Of a stretch of 64,000 nucleotides of DNA, positions 20,546 through 30,361 are shown piece by piece. The notes under the pieces are model-generated. The model was given only the letters and a program-made list of their open reading frames with translations. It made no database searches and was not told the DNA's origin. Every line of letters begins with the position of its first letter. Position 1 is the stretch's first letter. The stretch is from Methylotenera sp. (GTDB lineage Bacteria; Pseudomonadota; Gammaproteobacteria; Burkholderiales; Methylophilaceae), in the NCBI GenBank assembly GCA_013141495.1, contig JABFQV010000008.1, positions 124,001 through 188,000 on the forward strand, written 5' to 3'. The position numbers and the translations under genes are program-made.

Positions 20546-21724
20546 ATGAACCAAAACTTAGAACAACCCTCGGTAATTTTGCCACCAGCAATGCTGGGTA
20601 TGCTAGGCGGCGGCCAGTTGGGCCGTTTTTTTGTGATTGCCGCCCATGAAATGGGCTATAAAGTCACCGTATTAGACCCAGATGAAAATAGCCCTGCAGG
20701 TAAAATTGCTGATCTACATATTTGTGCAAAATATGACGATGCTGCCGCACTAAAGCAAATGGCGGAGGGCTGTGAAGCCGTCACTACTGAATTTGAAAAT
20801 GTACCAGCAGCAACATTAGAAACTTTGGCTAAAGGCACAACGGTACGCCCGTCGGCGCAAAGTGTTGCCATTGCACAGCATCGCGTAAGTGAAAAAAACT
20901 TTTTAAAACAAGCCGGCTTGCCTGTAGCACCCTATGCGGTGATTAACACTGAAGCCGATTTGCCTTTAGGTGATAGTGATATTTACCCGGCAATTCTTAA
21001 AGTCGCCAGATTTGGTTATGACGGTAAAGGTCAGGCGCGCGTGGCTAATTTAACTGAGGCCAAACAAGCATTTGCTGAATTTTCTCAGGAAGAATGCGTG
21101 CTGGAAAAAATGCTGAAACTCGATTATGAAGTTTCAGTGGTGTTGGCACGGGGTGTGAATGGTCATGTAGTTGCATTCCCAACAACAGAAAATAGTCATC
21201 TTAACGGTATCTTGGATGTTTCTATTGTGCCGGCTCGAGGTAGTGATGCTGTGAGCCATCAAGCGCAAAAGCTCGCTATTAGTGTGGCGGAGAAGTTGGA
21301 ATATACCGGTGTATTAGGTGTGGAGTTTTTTGTCTGCAATGGCGAGTTGCTGGTGAATGAAATTGCGCCGCGCCCGCATAATTCTGGACATTATACGATA
21401 GACGCTTGCATCACCAATCAATTTGAACAGCAAGTGCGCGTTATGACAGGCTTGCCGTTGGGTAGTAGTCGTCAGCATAGCCCTGCCGTAATGGTGAATC
21501 TGTTGGGCGATATTTGGCCCGATAACGGCGCGTTGCAGGCTGAACCAGCGTGGCAGCTTGCATTGAGTAATCCGCAACTTAAATTGCATTTGTACGGCAA
21601 ACAAGCGGCGCGAGCAGGCAGGAAAATGGGGCATTACACTATCGTTAACATCAGTCGCGATGAGGCAATCAAGCAGGCAATGCAGGTGCGGTCGGACTTG
21701 AATATAGGCAACATTAAAACCTAA
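20546..21724 (+). CDS. purK: N5-carboxyaminoimidazole ribonucleotide synthase
   Basis: 392-residue ATP-grasp enzyme that carboxylates AIR with bicarbonate and ATP, making the PurE substrate. The N-terminal GMLGGGQLGRFF, the ATP-grasp part KVARFGYDGKGQ and the catalytic NEIAPRPHNSGHYTIDAC are present. Length is normal. A bidirectional terminator separates it from the convergent rpsT. Confidence 0.96.
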   Translation: MNQNLEQPSVILPPAMLGMLGGGQLGRFFVIAAHEMGYKVTVLDPDENSPAGKIADLHICAKYDDAAALKQMAEGCEAVTTEFENVPAATLETLAKGTTVRPSAQSVAIAQHRVSEKNFLKQAGLPVAPYAVINTEADLPLGDSDIYPAILKVARFGYDGKGQARVANLTEAKQAFAEFSQEECVLEKMLKLDYEVSVVLARGVNGHVVAFPTTENSHLNGILDVSIVPARGSDAVSHQAQKLAISVAEKLEYTGVLGVEFFVCNGELLVNEIAPRPHNSGHYTIDACITNQFEQQVRVMTGLPLGSSRQHSPAVMVNLLGDIWPDNGALQAEPAWQLALSNPQLKLHLYGKQAARAGRKMGHYTIVNISRDEAIKQAMQVRSDLNIGNIKT

Positions 21725-21783
21725 TAGAAAATCTGGTTTTAAGAAGACAGTCTGCATGTGTGGAATTTGAATAACAGCAGCAA

Positions 21784-21814
21784 TAAAAAAGCCGAATATA
21801 AATTCGGCTTTTTT
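21784..21814. terminator. Bidirectional terminator between purK and rpsT
   Basis: GCCGAAT-N4-ATTCGGC is flanked by an A-run on the left and a T-run on the right. It can therefore terminate purK on the plus strand and rpsT on the minus strand. Confidence 0.88.
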
Positions 21815-21849
21815 ATTGCTATGTAAGCAAAACGCTATCTAAACAACAA

Positions 21850-22113
21850 TTAAGCCATTGCCTTAATCGCTGCGTTTAAACGGCTTTTATGACGTGATGC
21901 TTTGTTTTTGTGAATGATTTGTTTGTCCGCAATGCGGTCAATGATGCTTACGTTTTCACTGTAAGCAGCAGTAGCTGCTGCTTTGTCGCCAGCTTCTACA
22001 GCTTTAATAATTTTTTTAATTGCTGTACGCAAAGTAGAGCGCAAACTTGCATTGTGAGCACGTTGCTTAACTGCTTGACGAGCACGTTTTCTTGCCTGTG
22101 CGGTATTTGCCAT
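21850..22113 (-). CDS. rpsT: 30S ribosomal protein S20
   Basis: 87 residues, basic and Ala/Lys-rich, starting [18 protein letters not shown] and ending [19 protein letters not shown]. These are S20 signatures that bind 16S rRNA. It stands alone between two convergent or divergent neighbours, as is typical for rpsT next to murJ. Confidence 0.96.
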   Translation of the reverse strand: MANTAQARKRARQAVKQRAHNASLRSTLRTAIKKIIKAVEAGDKAAATAAYSENVSIIDRIADKQIIHKNKASRHKSRLNAAIKAMA

Positions 22114-22164
22114 CTGTTTTTTCCTAAAAGTTGCCTAAAAGCTATTCAAAATACTAAGCCCGCT

Positions 22165-22193
22165 ATACTAACTATTTTATAAAACTATTGCAA
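22165..22193 (-). promoter_or_regulatory. Predicted rpsT promoter
   Basis: On the minus strand, TTGCAA (22188-22193), a 17-base spacer and TAGTAT (22165-22170) lie about 50 bases upstream of the rpsT start. A moderate sigma-70 match at a sensible distance. Confidence 0.45.
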
Positions 22194-22313
22194 GTTAAAA
22201 TAACGCAAATATCATCAGCAATTGCTACGTGATGACACGTGGCATGTTAAAATCACGCAAAATATTTTTAACACTCTGCTTTCCTTCATTCACACACATT
22301 ATAACGATAAAGC

Positions 22314-23858
22314 ATGAATTTACTCAAAGCGCTGGCTAAAGTCGGCAGTATGACTTTTGTGTCGCGTATTTTAGGCTTTGTACGCGACACATTGATCGCG
22401 CGCGTGTTCGGTGCCGGCATGTTGAGCGATGCGTTTATTGTAGCGTTTAAAATCCCAAACTTGTTGCGTCGAGTTTCAGCCGAGGGTGCATTTAGTCAGG
22501 CGTTTGTACCTATTTTGGGTGAGTATAAGAGTCAGCGTAGTTTTGATGATACGCATGCCCTGATCAACCGCGTCGCTTCCTGGATGGGTATCATTTTAGT
22601 CGTAGTCACTTTGTTGGGCATGTTGGCCGCACCTTGGATTGTGACTTTAATTGCCCCGGGCTTTAGGACTGATGCTGTGAAAATGCAGCTGACGGTTGAA
22701 TTGCTCCGTATTACGTTCCCCTATATTTTCTTTATCTCGCTGGTTTCGATGGCGGGCGGGGTGCTCAACACCTATAACAAGTTTGGCATTCCTGCGTTTA
22801 CCCCGGTGTGGCTCAATGTCTCGATGATCGCTTCTGTATTATTTTTTGCAGATTATTTTGATGAGCCGATTAAAGTGTTGGCGTGGGCAGTGTTTGTCGG
22901 CGGTTTTTTACAGCTCGCTTTTCAGGTACCATTCTTAAGGCAAATTGGCTTACTGCCCAAGTTTGACTTTAAGCGTGATGATGAAGGCGTATGGCGTATA
23001 TTAAAATTGATGGGACCCGCTGTACTCGGTGTGTCGGTAGCGCAGATATCATTGATTCTTAACACAATATTCGCTTCATTTTTAATAACAGGTAGTGTGA
23101 GCTGGCTGTATTATGCTGATCGTTTGATGGAGTTTCCTACCGGGGTGCTAGGCGTGGCGTTAGGGACTATTTTGCTACCAAGTTTATCCAAGGCTTATGC
23201 AGGTAAAGACGATGGTGAGTACTCACAACTGTTGGATTGGGGATTACGCCTAACGTTTATTTTGGCGGCACCTGCGGCGGTGGCGTTAGCTGTGCTGGCA
23301 ACGCCTTTGGTGACGGCGTTGTTTTATTATGGAAAGTTCACGCCTTTGGACGTTGCCATGACGCAGCAAGCCTTGATTGCTTATAGTATCGGTTTGCTCG
23401 GGTTGATTCTGGTTAAAATTTTAGCCCCTGGTTTTTACGCACGGCAAAACATTAAAACCCCCGTTAAAATCGCAATATTCACGCTAGTGATGACACAGGT
23501 GATGAACGTGCTGTTTGTGTTTGTTTTAGATTTACGTCATGTAGGCTTGGCATTGGCAATTGGCTTAGGTGCGTGTCTTAATGCCGGGCTACTTTACTAT
23601 CATTTGCGACAAGCTGGTATTTTTAAGCCGCAATCAGGGTGGATGCTATTTTTACTTAAACTATTGGTAGCGCTTGTTGTGATGGGCGGCGTGCTCTTCT
23701 TGGCGATGGGCGATGCAAAAGCTTGGCTGGAATTTACTTTAATCAAACGTTTAATGTATATGAGCGGCTTGGTGGCGTTAGGTGCTGTCAGTTATTTTTC
23801 TACGTTGATGCTGTTGGGTTTTAGACCGCGCGATTATATACGTCGGGTGAATCGTTAA
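22314..23858 (+). CDS. murJ: Lipid II flippase MurJ
   Basis: 514-residue polytopic inner-membrane protein (about 14 helices) of the MOP superfamily. It flips lipid II to the periplasmic face for peptidoglycan synthesis. The N-terminus [20 protein letters not shown] and [15 protein letters not shown] are the family signatures. It is directly followed by ribF with no gap, so they are cotranscribed. Confidence 0.95.
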   Translation: MNLLKALAKVGSMTFVSRILGFVRDTLIARVFGAGMLSDAFIVAFKIPNLLRRVSAEGAFSQAFVPILGEYKSQRSFDDTHALINRVASWMGIILVVVTLLGMLAAPWIVTLIAPGFRTDAVKMQLTVELLRITFPYIFFISLVSMAGGVLNTYNKFGIPAFTPVWLNVSMIASVLFFADYFDEPIKVLAWAVFVGGFLQLAFQVPFLRQIGLLPKFDFKRDDEGVWRILKLMGPAVLGVSVAQISLILNTIFASFLITGSVSWLYYADRLMEFPTGVLGVALGTILLPSLSKAYAGKDDGEYSQLLDWGLRLTFILAAPAAVALAVLATPLVTALFYYGKFTPLDVAMTQQALIAYSIGLLGLILVKILAPGFYARQNIKTPVKIAIFTLVMTQVMNVLFVFVLDLRHVGLALAIGLGACLNAGLLYYHLRQAGIFKPQSGWMLFLLKLLVALVVMGGVLFLAMGDAKAWLEFTLIKRLMYMSGLVALGAVSYFSTLMLLGFRPRDYIRRVNR

Positions 23859-24767
23859 ATGCAGGTGTTCAGGCATATTCAAGATGGCTTGCAGCCGCCA
23901 TGCGCATTAGCGATAGGTAATTTTGATGGTATGCATTTAGGGCATCAAGCCTTGATCAATCAATTGATACAAACTGCAGAGGCACTTAATTTAACTGCAG
24001 CTGTGATGACATTTGAACCGCATCCACGTGAGTTTTTTACGCCAGAGTGTGCGCCGGCCAGGTTATGTTCCTTGCGTGAGAAACTGGAGTATTTTGCAAA
24101 AGCCGGTGTTGAGCGCGTGTATGTGTGCCGCTTTAATCGGCGTTTTGCTAAAGTGACGGCGGGAGAATTTATGCAGACTATTTTGCGTGAGTCTTTGCAT
24201 GCCGAAGCGATTTTAGTCGGTGAGGATTTTCGCTTTGGGGCGATGCGTGCGGGTTCTGTTGTTGATTTTATGGAAAAGAAGTTTAATTTAATTAGTTTGC
24301 CGCAGGTGAGCTTGGCTAATGCGCGCGTATCTAGTACGCGTGTACGTTTAGCCTTGGCTACTGGAGATTTGCAAGAGGCAACATTGCTACTGGGCAGACC
24401 ATATAGCGTAAGCGGCAAGGTGGTACACGGTGCAAAGCGCGGACGGCAACTTGGTTTTCCTACCGCTAATGTACATATGCGTCACGAGCGACCTGCACTC
24501 ACTGGTGTATATGCAGTAAAATTAGACGGTTTGAATGCGGTGGCAAATTTAGGGGTACGCCCAACAATTGCGGGTGTGCCTAAGCTGTCATTAGAAGTAC
24601 ATGTGCTGGATTTTAATGAAGACTTGTATGGCAAGCATGTGCATGTGGAATTTTTGCACAAAATACGTGATGAAATGAAGTTTGAAAGTTTAGAGGCGTT
24701 GAAAGCGCAAATTGCGGCTGATGTAGTCGTTGCGCGGGATTTTTTTAATACCGTCATCCCCGCCTAG
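23859..24767 (+). CDS. ribF: Bifunctional riboflavin kinase / FAD synthetase
   Basis: 302 residues. The N-terminal FMN adenylyltransferase domain has GNFDGMHLGHQAL (about 22-34) and TFEPHPREFF. The C-terminal flavokinase domain has GAKRGRQLGFPTAN, which holds the conserved GxxLGFPTAN. It makes FMN and then FAD from riboflavin. Its ATG follows the murJ stop immediately. The murJ-ribF-ileS-lspA order is conserved in proteobacteria. Confidence 0.95.
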   Translation: MQVFRHIQDGLQPPCALAIGNFDGMHLGHQALINQLIQTAEALNLTAAVMTFEPHPREFFTPECAPARLCSLREKLEYFAKAGVERVYVCRFNRRFAKVTAGEFMQTILRESLHAEAILVGEDFRFGAMRAGSVVDFMEKKFNLISLPQVSLANARVSSTRVRLALATGDLQEATLLLGRPYSVSGKVVHGAKRGRQLGFPTANVHMRHERPALTGVYAVKLDGLNAVANLGVRPTIAGVPKLSLEVHVLDFNEDLYGKHVHVEFLHKIRDEMKFESLEALKAQIAADVVVARDFFNTVIPA

Positions 24768-24802
24768 GTGGAAAAGACGAAGATAAATAGTGAGATTTTT
24801 GA

Positions 24803-27634
24803 ATGACCGAAGCAAATAAAGATTCAAAATACAAATTAAACCTGCCTGAAACTACGTTTCCTATGCGGGGCGACCTAGCTAAGCGTGAGCCTGCATGGTT
24901 AAAACAATGGACAGATGCGCAGCTTTACCAGCGTATTCGCGCCTCACGAAAAGGTGCTAAGAAATTTATACTGCATGATGGGCCTCCGTATGCCAATGGC
25001 GATATTCACATCGGCCATGCGGTGAATAAAATTTTAAAAGATATTATTGTTAAGTCAAAAACCATGTCTGGTTTTGATGCGCCTTATGTACCTGGCTGGG
25101 ATTGCCACGGTTTGCCAATTGAGTTAGTCGTAGAAAAAAATCACGGTAAAAATATAGATCCCGCTAAGTTTCGTGAACTTTGCCGCGAATATGCCAAAGA
25201 ACAAGTTGAGCGCCAGAAAAAAGACTTCATTCGTTTAGGGGTGTTGGGCGATTGGGATCACCCATATTTGACGATGGATTTTAAAACCGAAGCCGACATC
25301 ATGCGTGCTTTGGGCGATATTTATAAAAACGGTTATTTGTATCAGGGCAGCAAGCCGGTGCATTGGTGTGTCGATTGTGGATCAGCATTGGCTGAGGCCG
25401 AGGTGGAGTATGAAGATGTGAACTCGCCCGCGATTGATGTGGGTTTTAAGGTGGTTGATAACGCGGTTTTAAGCAAAGCGTTTGGCTTGCCTGAAACAAT
25501 TCAAGGTGATGCCTATGCCGTGATTTGGACAACAACACCATGGACCTTGCCAGCCAATCAGGCGGTGAGCGTGCATCCAGAATTTGATTATGATTTGATT
25601 CAGACCAGCAAAGGCTTGCTGGTACTTGTTCATGAGTTGGCTGCAAGTACGCTGGCACGCTATGGTGAAGAACATTATCAAGTCATCGCTTCATGTAAAG
25701 GCTTAGCATTAAAAGATTTGCAACTTAAACATCCATTCGATAACCGTCACGTGCCAATCATCTGTGGTGATCATGTCACAACAGATGCCGGTACTGGCTT
25801 GGTGCATACGGCCGCAGCGCATGGTAACGACGACTGGCTAGTCATGCGCGCTAACTTTCCTAATGAAAAACCAAGAATTCTAATGGGTGGTGACGGTAAG
25901 TTCTTTAATAGTGAATTGGTAGAGTTTGAAGCGATTCGCGGTTTAGACAGAAAAGATGCCAATAAGGTGATTTTAGCTGCCATGACAGAAAGTGGTGCTT
26001 TGCTCGCAAGTGCGCGCTTGAATCATAGCTTCCCACATTGTTGGCGCCATAAAACGCCATTGATGCAGTTGGCTACCCATCAGTGGTTCATTGGTATGGA
26101 AAATAAGGGGCTAGGGGCTAGGAATCAGGGGCTAAAGCTTCGTGATGCCGCGAATAAATCGGTCGATAGCACTGATTTTTTTCCAGCTTGGGGTCGTGCG
26201 CGTTTAGAAGCGATGATTAAAAATCGTCCTGACTGGTGTGTGTCACGCCAACGTAACTGGGGCGTGCCCATGCCTTTCTTCGTGCATAAAGAAACAGGTG
26301 AGCCGCATCCGCAAACGATGGCATTGTTAGAGCGCGCAGCTTTATTGGTAGAAGCGCAAGGCGTTGAAGCCTGGTTTAGTTTAGATGGTGATGCTTATTT
26401 AGCGCAATATGCACCAGAAAATGCGGATGATTACAAAAAGGTGACCTACACGCTAGATGTTTGGTTTGATTCTGGCGCAACGCATGCGGCCGTGCTCAAG
26501 CGTCGCCCTGAATTACAGTTTCCAGCAGATTTGTATTTGGAAGGTTCTGATCAGCATCGTGGCTGGTTTCAATCAAGCTTATTAACAGGCTGTGCGATTG
26601 ATGGACGTGCGCCTTACGAGGCCTTGCTCACACATGGTTTTGTGGTGGATGGCTCAGGTCACAAAATGAGTAAGTCTAAAGGTAATGTCGTTGCGCCGCA
26701 AAAGGTGATGGATACCTACGGTGCGGATATTTTACGCCTTTGGACAGCATCAACCGATTACTCAGGTGAACTGACGATCTCAGATGAAATTTTAAAACGC
26801 GTTGCTGAAAGTTATCGACGTATTCGCAACACATGCAAGTTTTTATTAGCGAATATCGCAGATTTTGATGCAAATGAAGATTTGCTGCCAGTGAACGAAT
26901 GGCTAGAAATTGACCGGTATGCGTTGTACTTGACTGAAAAACTGCAAACAGAAGTCTTGGCAGATTACGACCGTTATGAATTTCATTTGTCCGTGCAGAA
27001 ATTTGTGAGCTTTTGTTCAGAAGATTTAGGTGGGTTTTATCTGGATGTTCTTAAAGACCGGCTTTATACCGCAGGCGAAACCTCGCATGCACGCCGTGCA
27101 GCGCAAAGTGCGTTGCACCATATTACGCACACCATGATGCGCTTAATGGCGCCAATTTTGAGCTTTACCGCGAATGAGATATGGCAAACACTGGCGCTTG
27201 ATGCAGATAAAACGGTGTTTGAGGATGTTTGGTATGCGTTGCCCAAGCATGGCCTGACTGGTGCAGATATTCAATCATGGCAGACAGTTTTAGAAGTACG
27301 TGCGCTGGCGAATAAAGCCATCGAAGAAAAACGTGCAACAGGTTTGATTGGGTCATCATTGCAATCCGAGCTGGATATTTATGCCGAAGGTGCTGTATTT
27401 GAGGCGTTAAATGGTTTAGGTAATGATTTACGTTTTGTACTCATTACATCGCGCGCCACGTTGCATCAACGTGCGGGTAGCCTAGACATACAAGTAGCGC
27501 CAAGTGCCCACGTTAAATGTGACCGTTGCTGGCATTATCGTGCCGATGTGGGCGCCGATGCTGAGCATGCACATATTTGCGGACGTTGCGTCAGTAACTT
27601 GTTTGGCAAAGGCGAGGCGCGCTCACATGCGTAA
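24803..27634 (+). CDS. ileS: Isoleucyl-tRNA synthetase
   Basis: 943 residues, class I synthetase with an editing domain. HIGH motif: DIHIGHAV (about 68-75). KMSKS motif: [10 protein letters not shown] (about 620). The C-terminal zinc site has CDRC and CGRC (near 909-931). An in-frame insertion at about residues 434-445, just before the conserved [12 protein letters not shown], comes from a GGGGCTA-rich DNA repeat and seems tolerated. The reading frame is intact. lspA overlaps its last eight bases. Confidence 0.96.
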   Translation: MTEANKDSKYKLNLPETTFPMRGDLAKREPAWLKQWTDAQLYQRIRASRKGAKKFILHDGPPYANGDIHIGHAVNKILKDIIVKSKTMSGFDAPYVPGWDCHGLPIELVVEKNHGKNIDPAKFRELCREYAKEQVERQKKDFIRLGVLGDWDHPYLTMDFKTEADIMRALGDIYKNGYLYQGSKPVHWCVDCGSALAEAEVEYEDVNSPAIDVGFKVVDNAVLSKAFGLPETIQGDAYAVIWTTTPWTLPANQAVSVHPEFDYDLIQTSKGLLVLVHELAASTLARYGEEHYQVIASCKGLALKDLQLKHPFDNRHVPIICGDHVTTDAGTGLVHTAAAHGNDDWLVMRANFPNEKPRILMGGDGKFFNSELVEFEAIRGLDRKDANKVILAAMTESGALLASARLNHSFPHCWRHKTPLMQLATHQWFIGMENKGLGARNQGLKLRDAANKSVDSTDFFPAWGRARLEAMIKNRPDWCVSRQRNWGVPMPFFVHKETGEPHPQTMALLERAALLVEAQGVEAWFSLDGDAYLAQYAPENADDYKKVTYTLDVWFDSGATHAAVLKRRPELQFPADLYLEGSDQHRGWFQSSLLTGCAIDGRAPYEALLTHGFVVDGSGHKMSKSKGNVVAPQKVMDTYGADILRLWTASTDYSGELTISDEILKRVAESYRRIRNTCKFLLANIADFDANEDLLPVNEWLEIDRYALYLTEKLQTEVLADYDRYEFHLSVQKFVSFCSEDLGGFYLDVLKDRLYTAGETSHARRAAQSALHHITHTMMRLMAPILSFTANEIWQTLALDADKTVFEDVWYALPKHGLTGADIQSWQTVLEVRALANKAIEEKRATGLIGSSLQSELDIYAEGAVFEALNGLGNDLRFVLITSRATLHQRAGSLDIQVAPSAHVKCDRCWHYRADVGADAEHAHICGRCVSNLFGKGEARSHA
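26106..26135 (+). repeat. GGGGCTA-type repeat inserted in frame in ileS
   Basis: Three GGGGCTA units lie within 30 bases: GGGGCTA-GGGGCTA-GGAATCA-GGGGCTA. The spacer GGAATCA has the same length of seven and looks like a decayed unit. The encoded segment [11 protein letters not shown] is an indel relative to the IleS sequences I recall. Confidence 0.65.
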
Positions 27635-28085
27635 ATGGTTTTTTATTAGTGCCGTGATCGTCGCCTTTGATTTATATACCAAACACTTGGTGCAAAATGC
27701 TTTTGTGTATGGCGAGCACTTAACTGTGACGCGTTTTTTTGATTTAGTGCGTTATCACAATGAAGGTGCGGCTTTTAGCTTTCTAGCCAATGCTGGCGGT
27801 TGGCAAAAGTGGCTTTTTACGGCGATTACAAGTGTCGCGGTGATTGTGATTACTTACCTGCTTAAAAAACATCATCAAGAACAGCTGTTTAGTCTAGCTT
27901 TGGCGTTAGTGTTGGGTGGTGCCATCGGCAATTTGTATGACAGGGTAACCTTGGGTTATGTGGTTGATTTTCTTTTTTTCCATATTAATGATTTATATTG
28001 GCCTGCGTTCAACGTGGCCGACAGTGCAATTTGTGTTGGCGTGGGTTTGTTGTTGTTGGATAGTTTTAAAAAACCAAACAAATAG
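27627..28085 (+). CDS. lspA: Lipoprotein signal peptidase
   Basis: 152 residues. ATG 27627 overlaps the ileS stop by eight bases and gives the normal length and start ([20 protein letters not shown]). Four membrane helices are visible. Conserved motifs include [25 protein letters not shown] and FNVADSAI, which hold the two catalytic aspartates. LspA cleaves prolipoproteins before the lipid-modified cysteine in the inner membrane. Confidence 0.95.
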   Translation: MRKWFFISAVIVAFDLYTKHLVQNAFVYGEHLTVTRFFDLVRYHNEGAAFSFLANAGGWQKWLFTAITSVAVIVITYLLKKHHQEQLFSLALALVLGGAIGNLYDRVTLGYVVDFLFFHINDLYWPAFNVADSAICVGVGLLLLDSFKKPNK

Positions 28086-28186
28086 CAAAAGTCGGCAGTC
28101 ATCCATGCCAAGCTAGAAGAAACACATAGAAGGCAACGTTGCTTGAGCTCGGCGTGGTAACGTGGCTGTAACAGTGAAGCCAAATC

Positions 28187-28205
28187 GTGCTACGAGTAGC
28201 ACTTT
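28187..28205 (+). terminator. Possible weak terminator after lspA
   Basis: GTGCTA-CGAG-TAGCAC forms a 6-bp stem followed by only three T residues. It lies in the 140-base gap before the convergent regA, where nothing else is recognised. Confidence 0.35.
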
Positions 28206-28227
28206 AGAGATGATTCAATAAACCTAG

Positions 28228-28791
28228 CTAGTTAATGCTAGGATTTAGGCTGGGTTTTTTTCCTAGTTTTCTTTGTAAGGTACGTCTGTGCATGTTCAGG
28301 CTGCGTGCGGTGGCTGAGATGTTGCCGTCATTCTCTGACAATATACGTTGAATATGCTCCCATTCTAAGCGGTCAATAGAGAGTGGACTGTGAGATAGCT
28401 CTACTTCAGCATTACCAGATAGTTTTTCAAAAGCAGCAACAATTTCATCCGCATCTACAGGTTTAGCTAGGTAATGCGTTGCCCCAAGTTTAATGGCTTC
28501 AACCGCTGTAGTAATGCTGGCATAACCCGTGAGCACCACAATGCTGGTACCGGCATTCAGGCTTGCAAGCTGTCGAACGAGTACCAAGCCAGAGTTACCA
28601 GACATTTTAAGGTCAACTACGGCAAATTCCGGCGCATCTATCTTAGCAAGCTCAAATGCGGTTTCTGCACTACTCGCAGTGGAAACTAAAAAGCCGCGCT
28701 TGCTCATTGCAGGTGCAAGCACACTTAAAAACTCAGCATCATCATCTACTAATAGTAATGTTGGTTTTTCATCTGAAATAATTGTACTCAT
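28228..28791 (-). CDS. regA: RegA/PrrA/ActR-type redox response regulator
   Basis: 187 residues. The receiver domain has the acidic pocket VDDDAEF (15-21), phosphoacceptor D60 (FAVVDLKMSG), T/S in VLTGYAS and K in YLAKPVD. A short linker leads to a Fis-type helix-turn-helix (about 146-180), with GNISATARSLNMHRRTLQRK, the hallmark of the RegA/PrrA/ActR/RoxR family. In alphaproteobacteria this regulator controls oxidases, photosynthesis and nitrogen and carbon fixation in response to redox state. regB ends four bases upstream, so the two are cotranscribed. Matching DNA boxes lie at four operons in this window. Confidence 0.9.
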   Translation of the reverse strand: MSTIISDEKPTLLLVDDDAEFLSVLAPAMSKRGFLVSTASSAETAFELAKIDAPEFAVVDLKMSGNSGLVLVRQLASLNAGTSIVVLTGYASITTAVEAIKLGATHYLAKPVDADEIVAAFEKLSGNAEVELSHSPLSIDRLEWEHIQRILSENDGNISATARSLNMHRRTLQRKLGKKPSLNPSIN

Positions 28792-28795
28792 GCAC

Positions 28796-30109
28796 TCATA
28801 CCTTTAATTTTTTTAATGGTAACGTTACGGTGGCTAGTACGCCCCCATCTATGTGGTTGCTGAGGCTAAGCTCACCTTCATAGCGAGCGAGCGTGGTGTG
28901 TGTTAAATATACGCCTAGCCCCATGCCTTTTTCAATTTTTGAAGTGAAAAATGGCTTGCCTAAATGCTTTGCAATATCCTCTGTGATCCCCGAACCAAAA
29001 TCACGGATATTGATTGTTAGCACAGTTTCATCCCACGCGGCATCAAACATTATCCGTTCTGGAGAGGCGTCTGCTGCATTGTCCAGCAGATTTTGAATCG
29101 CCTGCGTGAGGGTTTTATCGGTAAAGATTAACGGATTGTAAGTGTTTTCACTCATTGTCATAACCAGTTCAGTGACTGGTCGCGTATCGCGCCAACGCTG
29201 AATAGCTTCTTGTAGATACTCACGTAACACCATGCCATGCCCAGCATCAGCACGACCTTTGCCAGCATCCCGTGTGATGGAGGATAAAATCTCTTTGCAA
29301 CGTAAAATCTGCCTAACCATGATGTCTAATTGTTGTAACTGTTCAGGTTGGTCGGCTAAATCGTGTGCAAGTTCTTTGCTGACTACTGCCATGGTGGCAA
29401 GTGGCGTACCTAGCTCGTGTGCGGCGCTGGTAGCAAGCGTACCTAATGCCAGCATGCGTTCACTGTTAAGTGATTTTTCACGGATTGTGGCTAACATGCG
29501 ATCGTAATCACGCAAACTTTGCCCAATACGCGTAATAAAAAACGCAATGATGCCTGCGCTCACGATAAAGCCAAACCACATGCCGACCAAGTGAATGTCG
29601 AGTGTTTTTCCTGCTAGATCATGCATGTGCAAATGTGATAGCGGCACATAATAAAACACTAAAGCAGAATAACAAGCCACAGCAATAGCTGTGAGTAGCC
29701 ATGCATACTCACGCTTTAATGCAACGGCTGCTACGGTGAGGGGTAATAAGTACATCCAAACCAAAGGGTTGCTATAACCACCAGTAAAGTAAAACAGAAT
29801 TGTAAGCGCGGTTAAGTCACCCAAAAGCTGCAATAGCAACTCTATGTCATTGACATTGCTACTTTTTTTTAAACGTAGCATGGTTATTAAATTAAGTAGC
29901 AGCATGCCACCTACGGCAAAACTAATAGGCAATTTAGGTAATGGGATATGTAGGTAAAACAGCGCCAAAGTGGCGGCAAGCATGAACGTGATCATTACGC
30001 TACGCAGTAGAAACAGACGTTTTAAGTTTCTGCGTGATGGATTTTCAAGCGCAAAGTGGCTTAGAGGGTTAACTGATAGTGGATGCGCGTACGTTGCCAT
30101 AATCGACAT
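28796..30109 (-). CDS. regB: RegB/PrrB/ActS-type redox sensor histidine kinase
   Basis: 437 residues. Six membrane helices (about 30-195) include GGYSNPLVW (110-118), matching the RegB quinone-sensing motif GGxxNPF with L for F. The H-box is HELGTPLATM with H231. The RC-K-EIL segment places C271 where RegB has its redox-active cysteine (C265 in Rhodobacter, as I recall). N box NLLDNAADAS and GSGI/GMGLGVYL ATP-lid motifs are intact. It probably senses the quinone pool or oxygen and phosphorylates RegA. A RegA-like box 28 bases before its start suggests autoregulation. Confidence 0.9.
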   Translation of the reverse strand: MSIMATYAHPLSVNPLSHFALENPSRRNLKRLFLLRSVMITFMLAATLALFYLHIPLPKLPISFAVGGMLLLNLITMLRLKKSSNVNDIELLLQLLGDLTALTILFYFTGGYSNPLVWMYLLPLTVAAVALKREYAWLLTAIAVACYSALVFYYVPLSHLHMHDLAGKTLDIHLVGMWFGFIVSAGIIAFFITRIGQSLRDYDRMLATIREKSLNSERMLALGTLATSAAHELGTPLATMAVVSKELAHDLADQPEQLQQLDIMVRQILRCKEILSSITRDAGKGRADAGHGMVLREYLQEAIQRWRDTRPVTELVMTMSENTYNPLIFTDKTLTQAIQNLLDNAADASPERIMFDAAWDETVLTINIRDFGSGITEDIAKHLGKPFFTSKIEKGMGLGVYLTHTTLARYEGELSLSNHIDGGVLATVTLPLKKLKV

Positions 30110-30136
30110 TATATAGAGGATTGCTAAACTTAGAAT

Positions 30137-30151
30137 GTGACATATCGTCGC
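30137..30151. promoter_or_regulatory. RegA/RegR-like box 1 (regB / CydA-like intergenic region)
   Basis: GTGACATATCGTCGC fits GNGRC-(A/G)TTNN-GNCGC, the RegR box I recall from Bradyrhizobium, with one mismatch in the centre. It lies 28 bases before regB and about 200 before the CydA-like gene. Confidence 0.6.
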
Positions 30152-30210
30152 GCGACATTCAGCCTTACGTCAGCAGAGCGCAGCGGCGTTTTTTTAAGTC
30201 AAACCAAGTT

Positions 30211-30225
30211 GCGGCAAGCTGTCAC
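30211..30225. promoter_or_regulatory. RegA/RegR-like box 2
   Basis: GCGGCAAGCTGTCAC has the same GNGNC-A-N4-GNCRC form. It overlaps a second symmetric structure: GTCACGCG (30221-30228) and CGCGTGAC (30238-30245), an 8-bp perfect inverted repeat. Confidence 0.5.
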
Positions 30226-30240
30226 GCGTCAATTTACCGC

Positions 30241-30255
30241 GTGACATCATGTCAC
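30241..30255. promoter_or_regulatory. RegA/RegR-like box 3
   Basis: GTGACATCATGTCAC has perfectly symmetric half sites (GTGACA and TGTCAC with three bases between). It is about 100 bases upstream of the CydA-like start. With boxes 1 and 2 it makes three sites within 120 bases. Confidence 0.6.
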
Positions 30256-30328
30256 TTCCGCGTTAAAAAATATCGTTTTATTATTCGCCCGGAAGTAAAT
30301 CTAATACTACTTTTTAAGGGGAGTAAAA

Positions 30329-30361
30329 ATGAGACAAAATAAAGGAGATGGCGATGTTTGA
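30329..30361 (+). CDS. Possible 10-residue leader peptide overlapping the CydA-like start
   Basis: ATG at 30329 follows GGGGAG by five bases and encodes MRQNKGDGDV, ending at TGA 30359-30361. That stop overlaps the start region of the next gene. It could couple translation or be accidental. Its ribosome-binding site is at least as good as that of the main gene. Confidence 0.25.
   Translation: MRQNKGDGDV

Noticed and set aside
21314-21757. 147-codon minus-strand frame across the purK end
   Set aside because: Antisense to conserved PurK residues; no ribosome-binding site and no family features.
27504-27626. Upstream start for lspA
   Set aside because: It would add 41 residues lying inside the zinc-binding end of ileS in another frame; ATG 27627 gives the family length.
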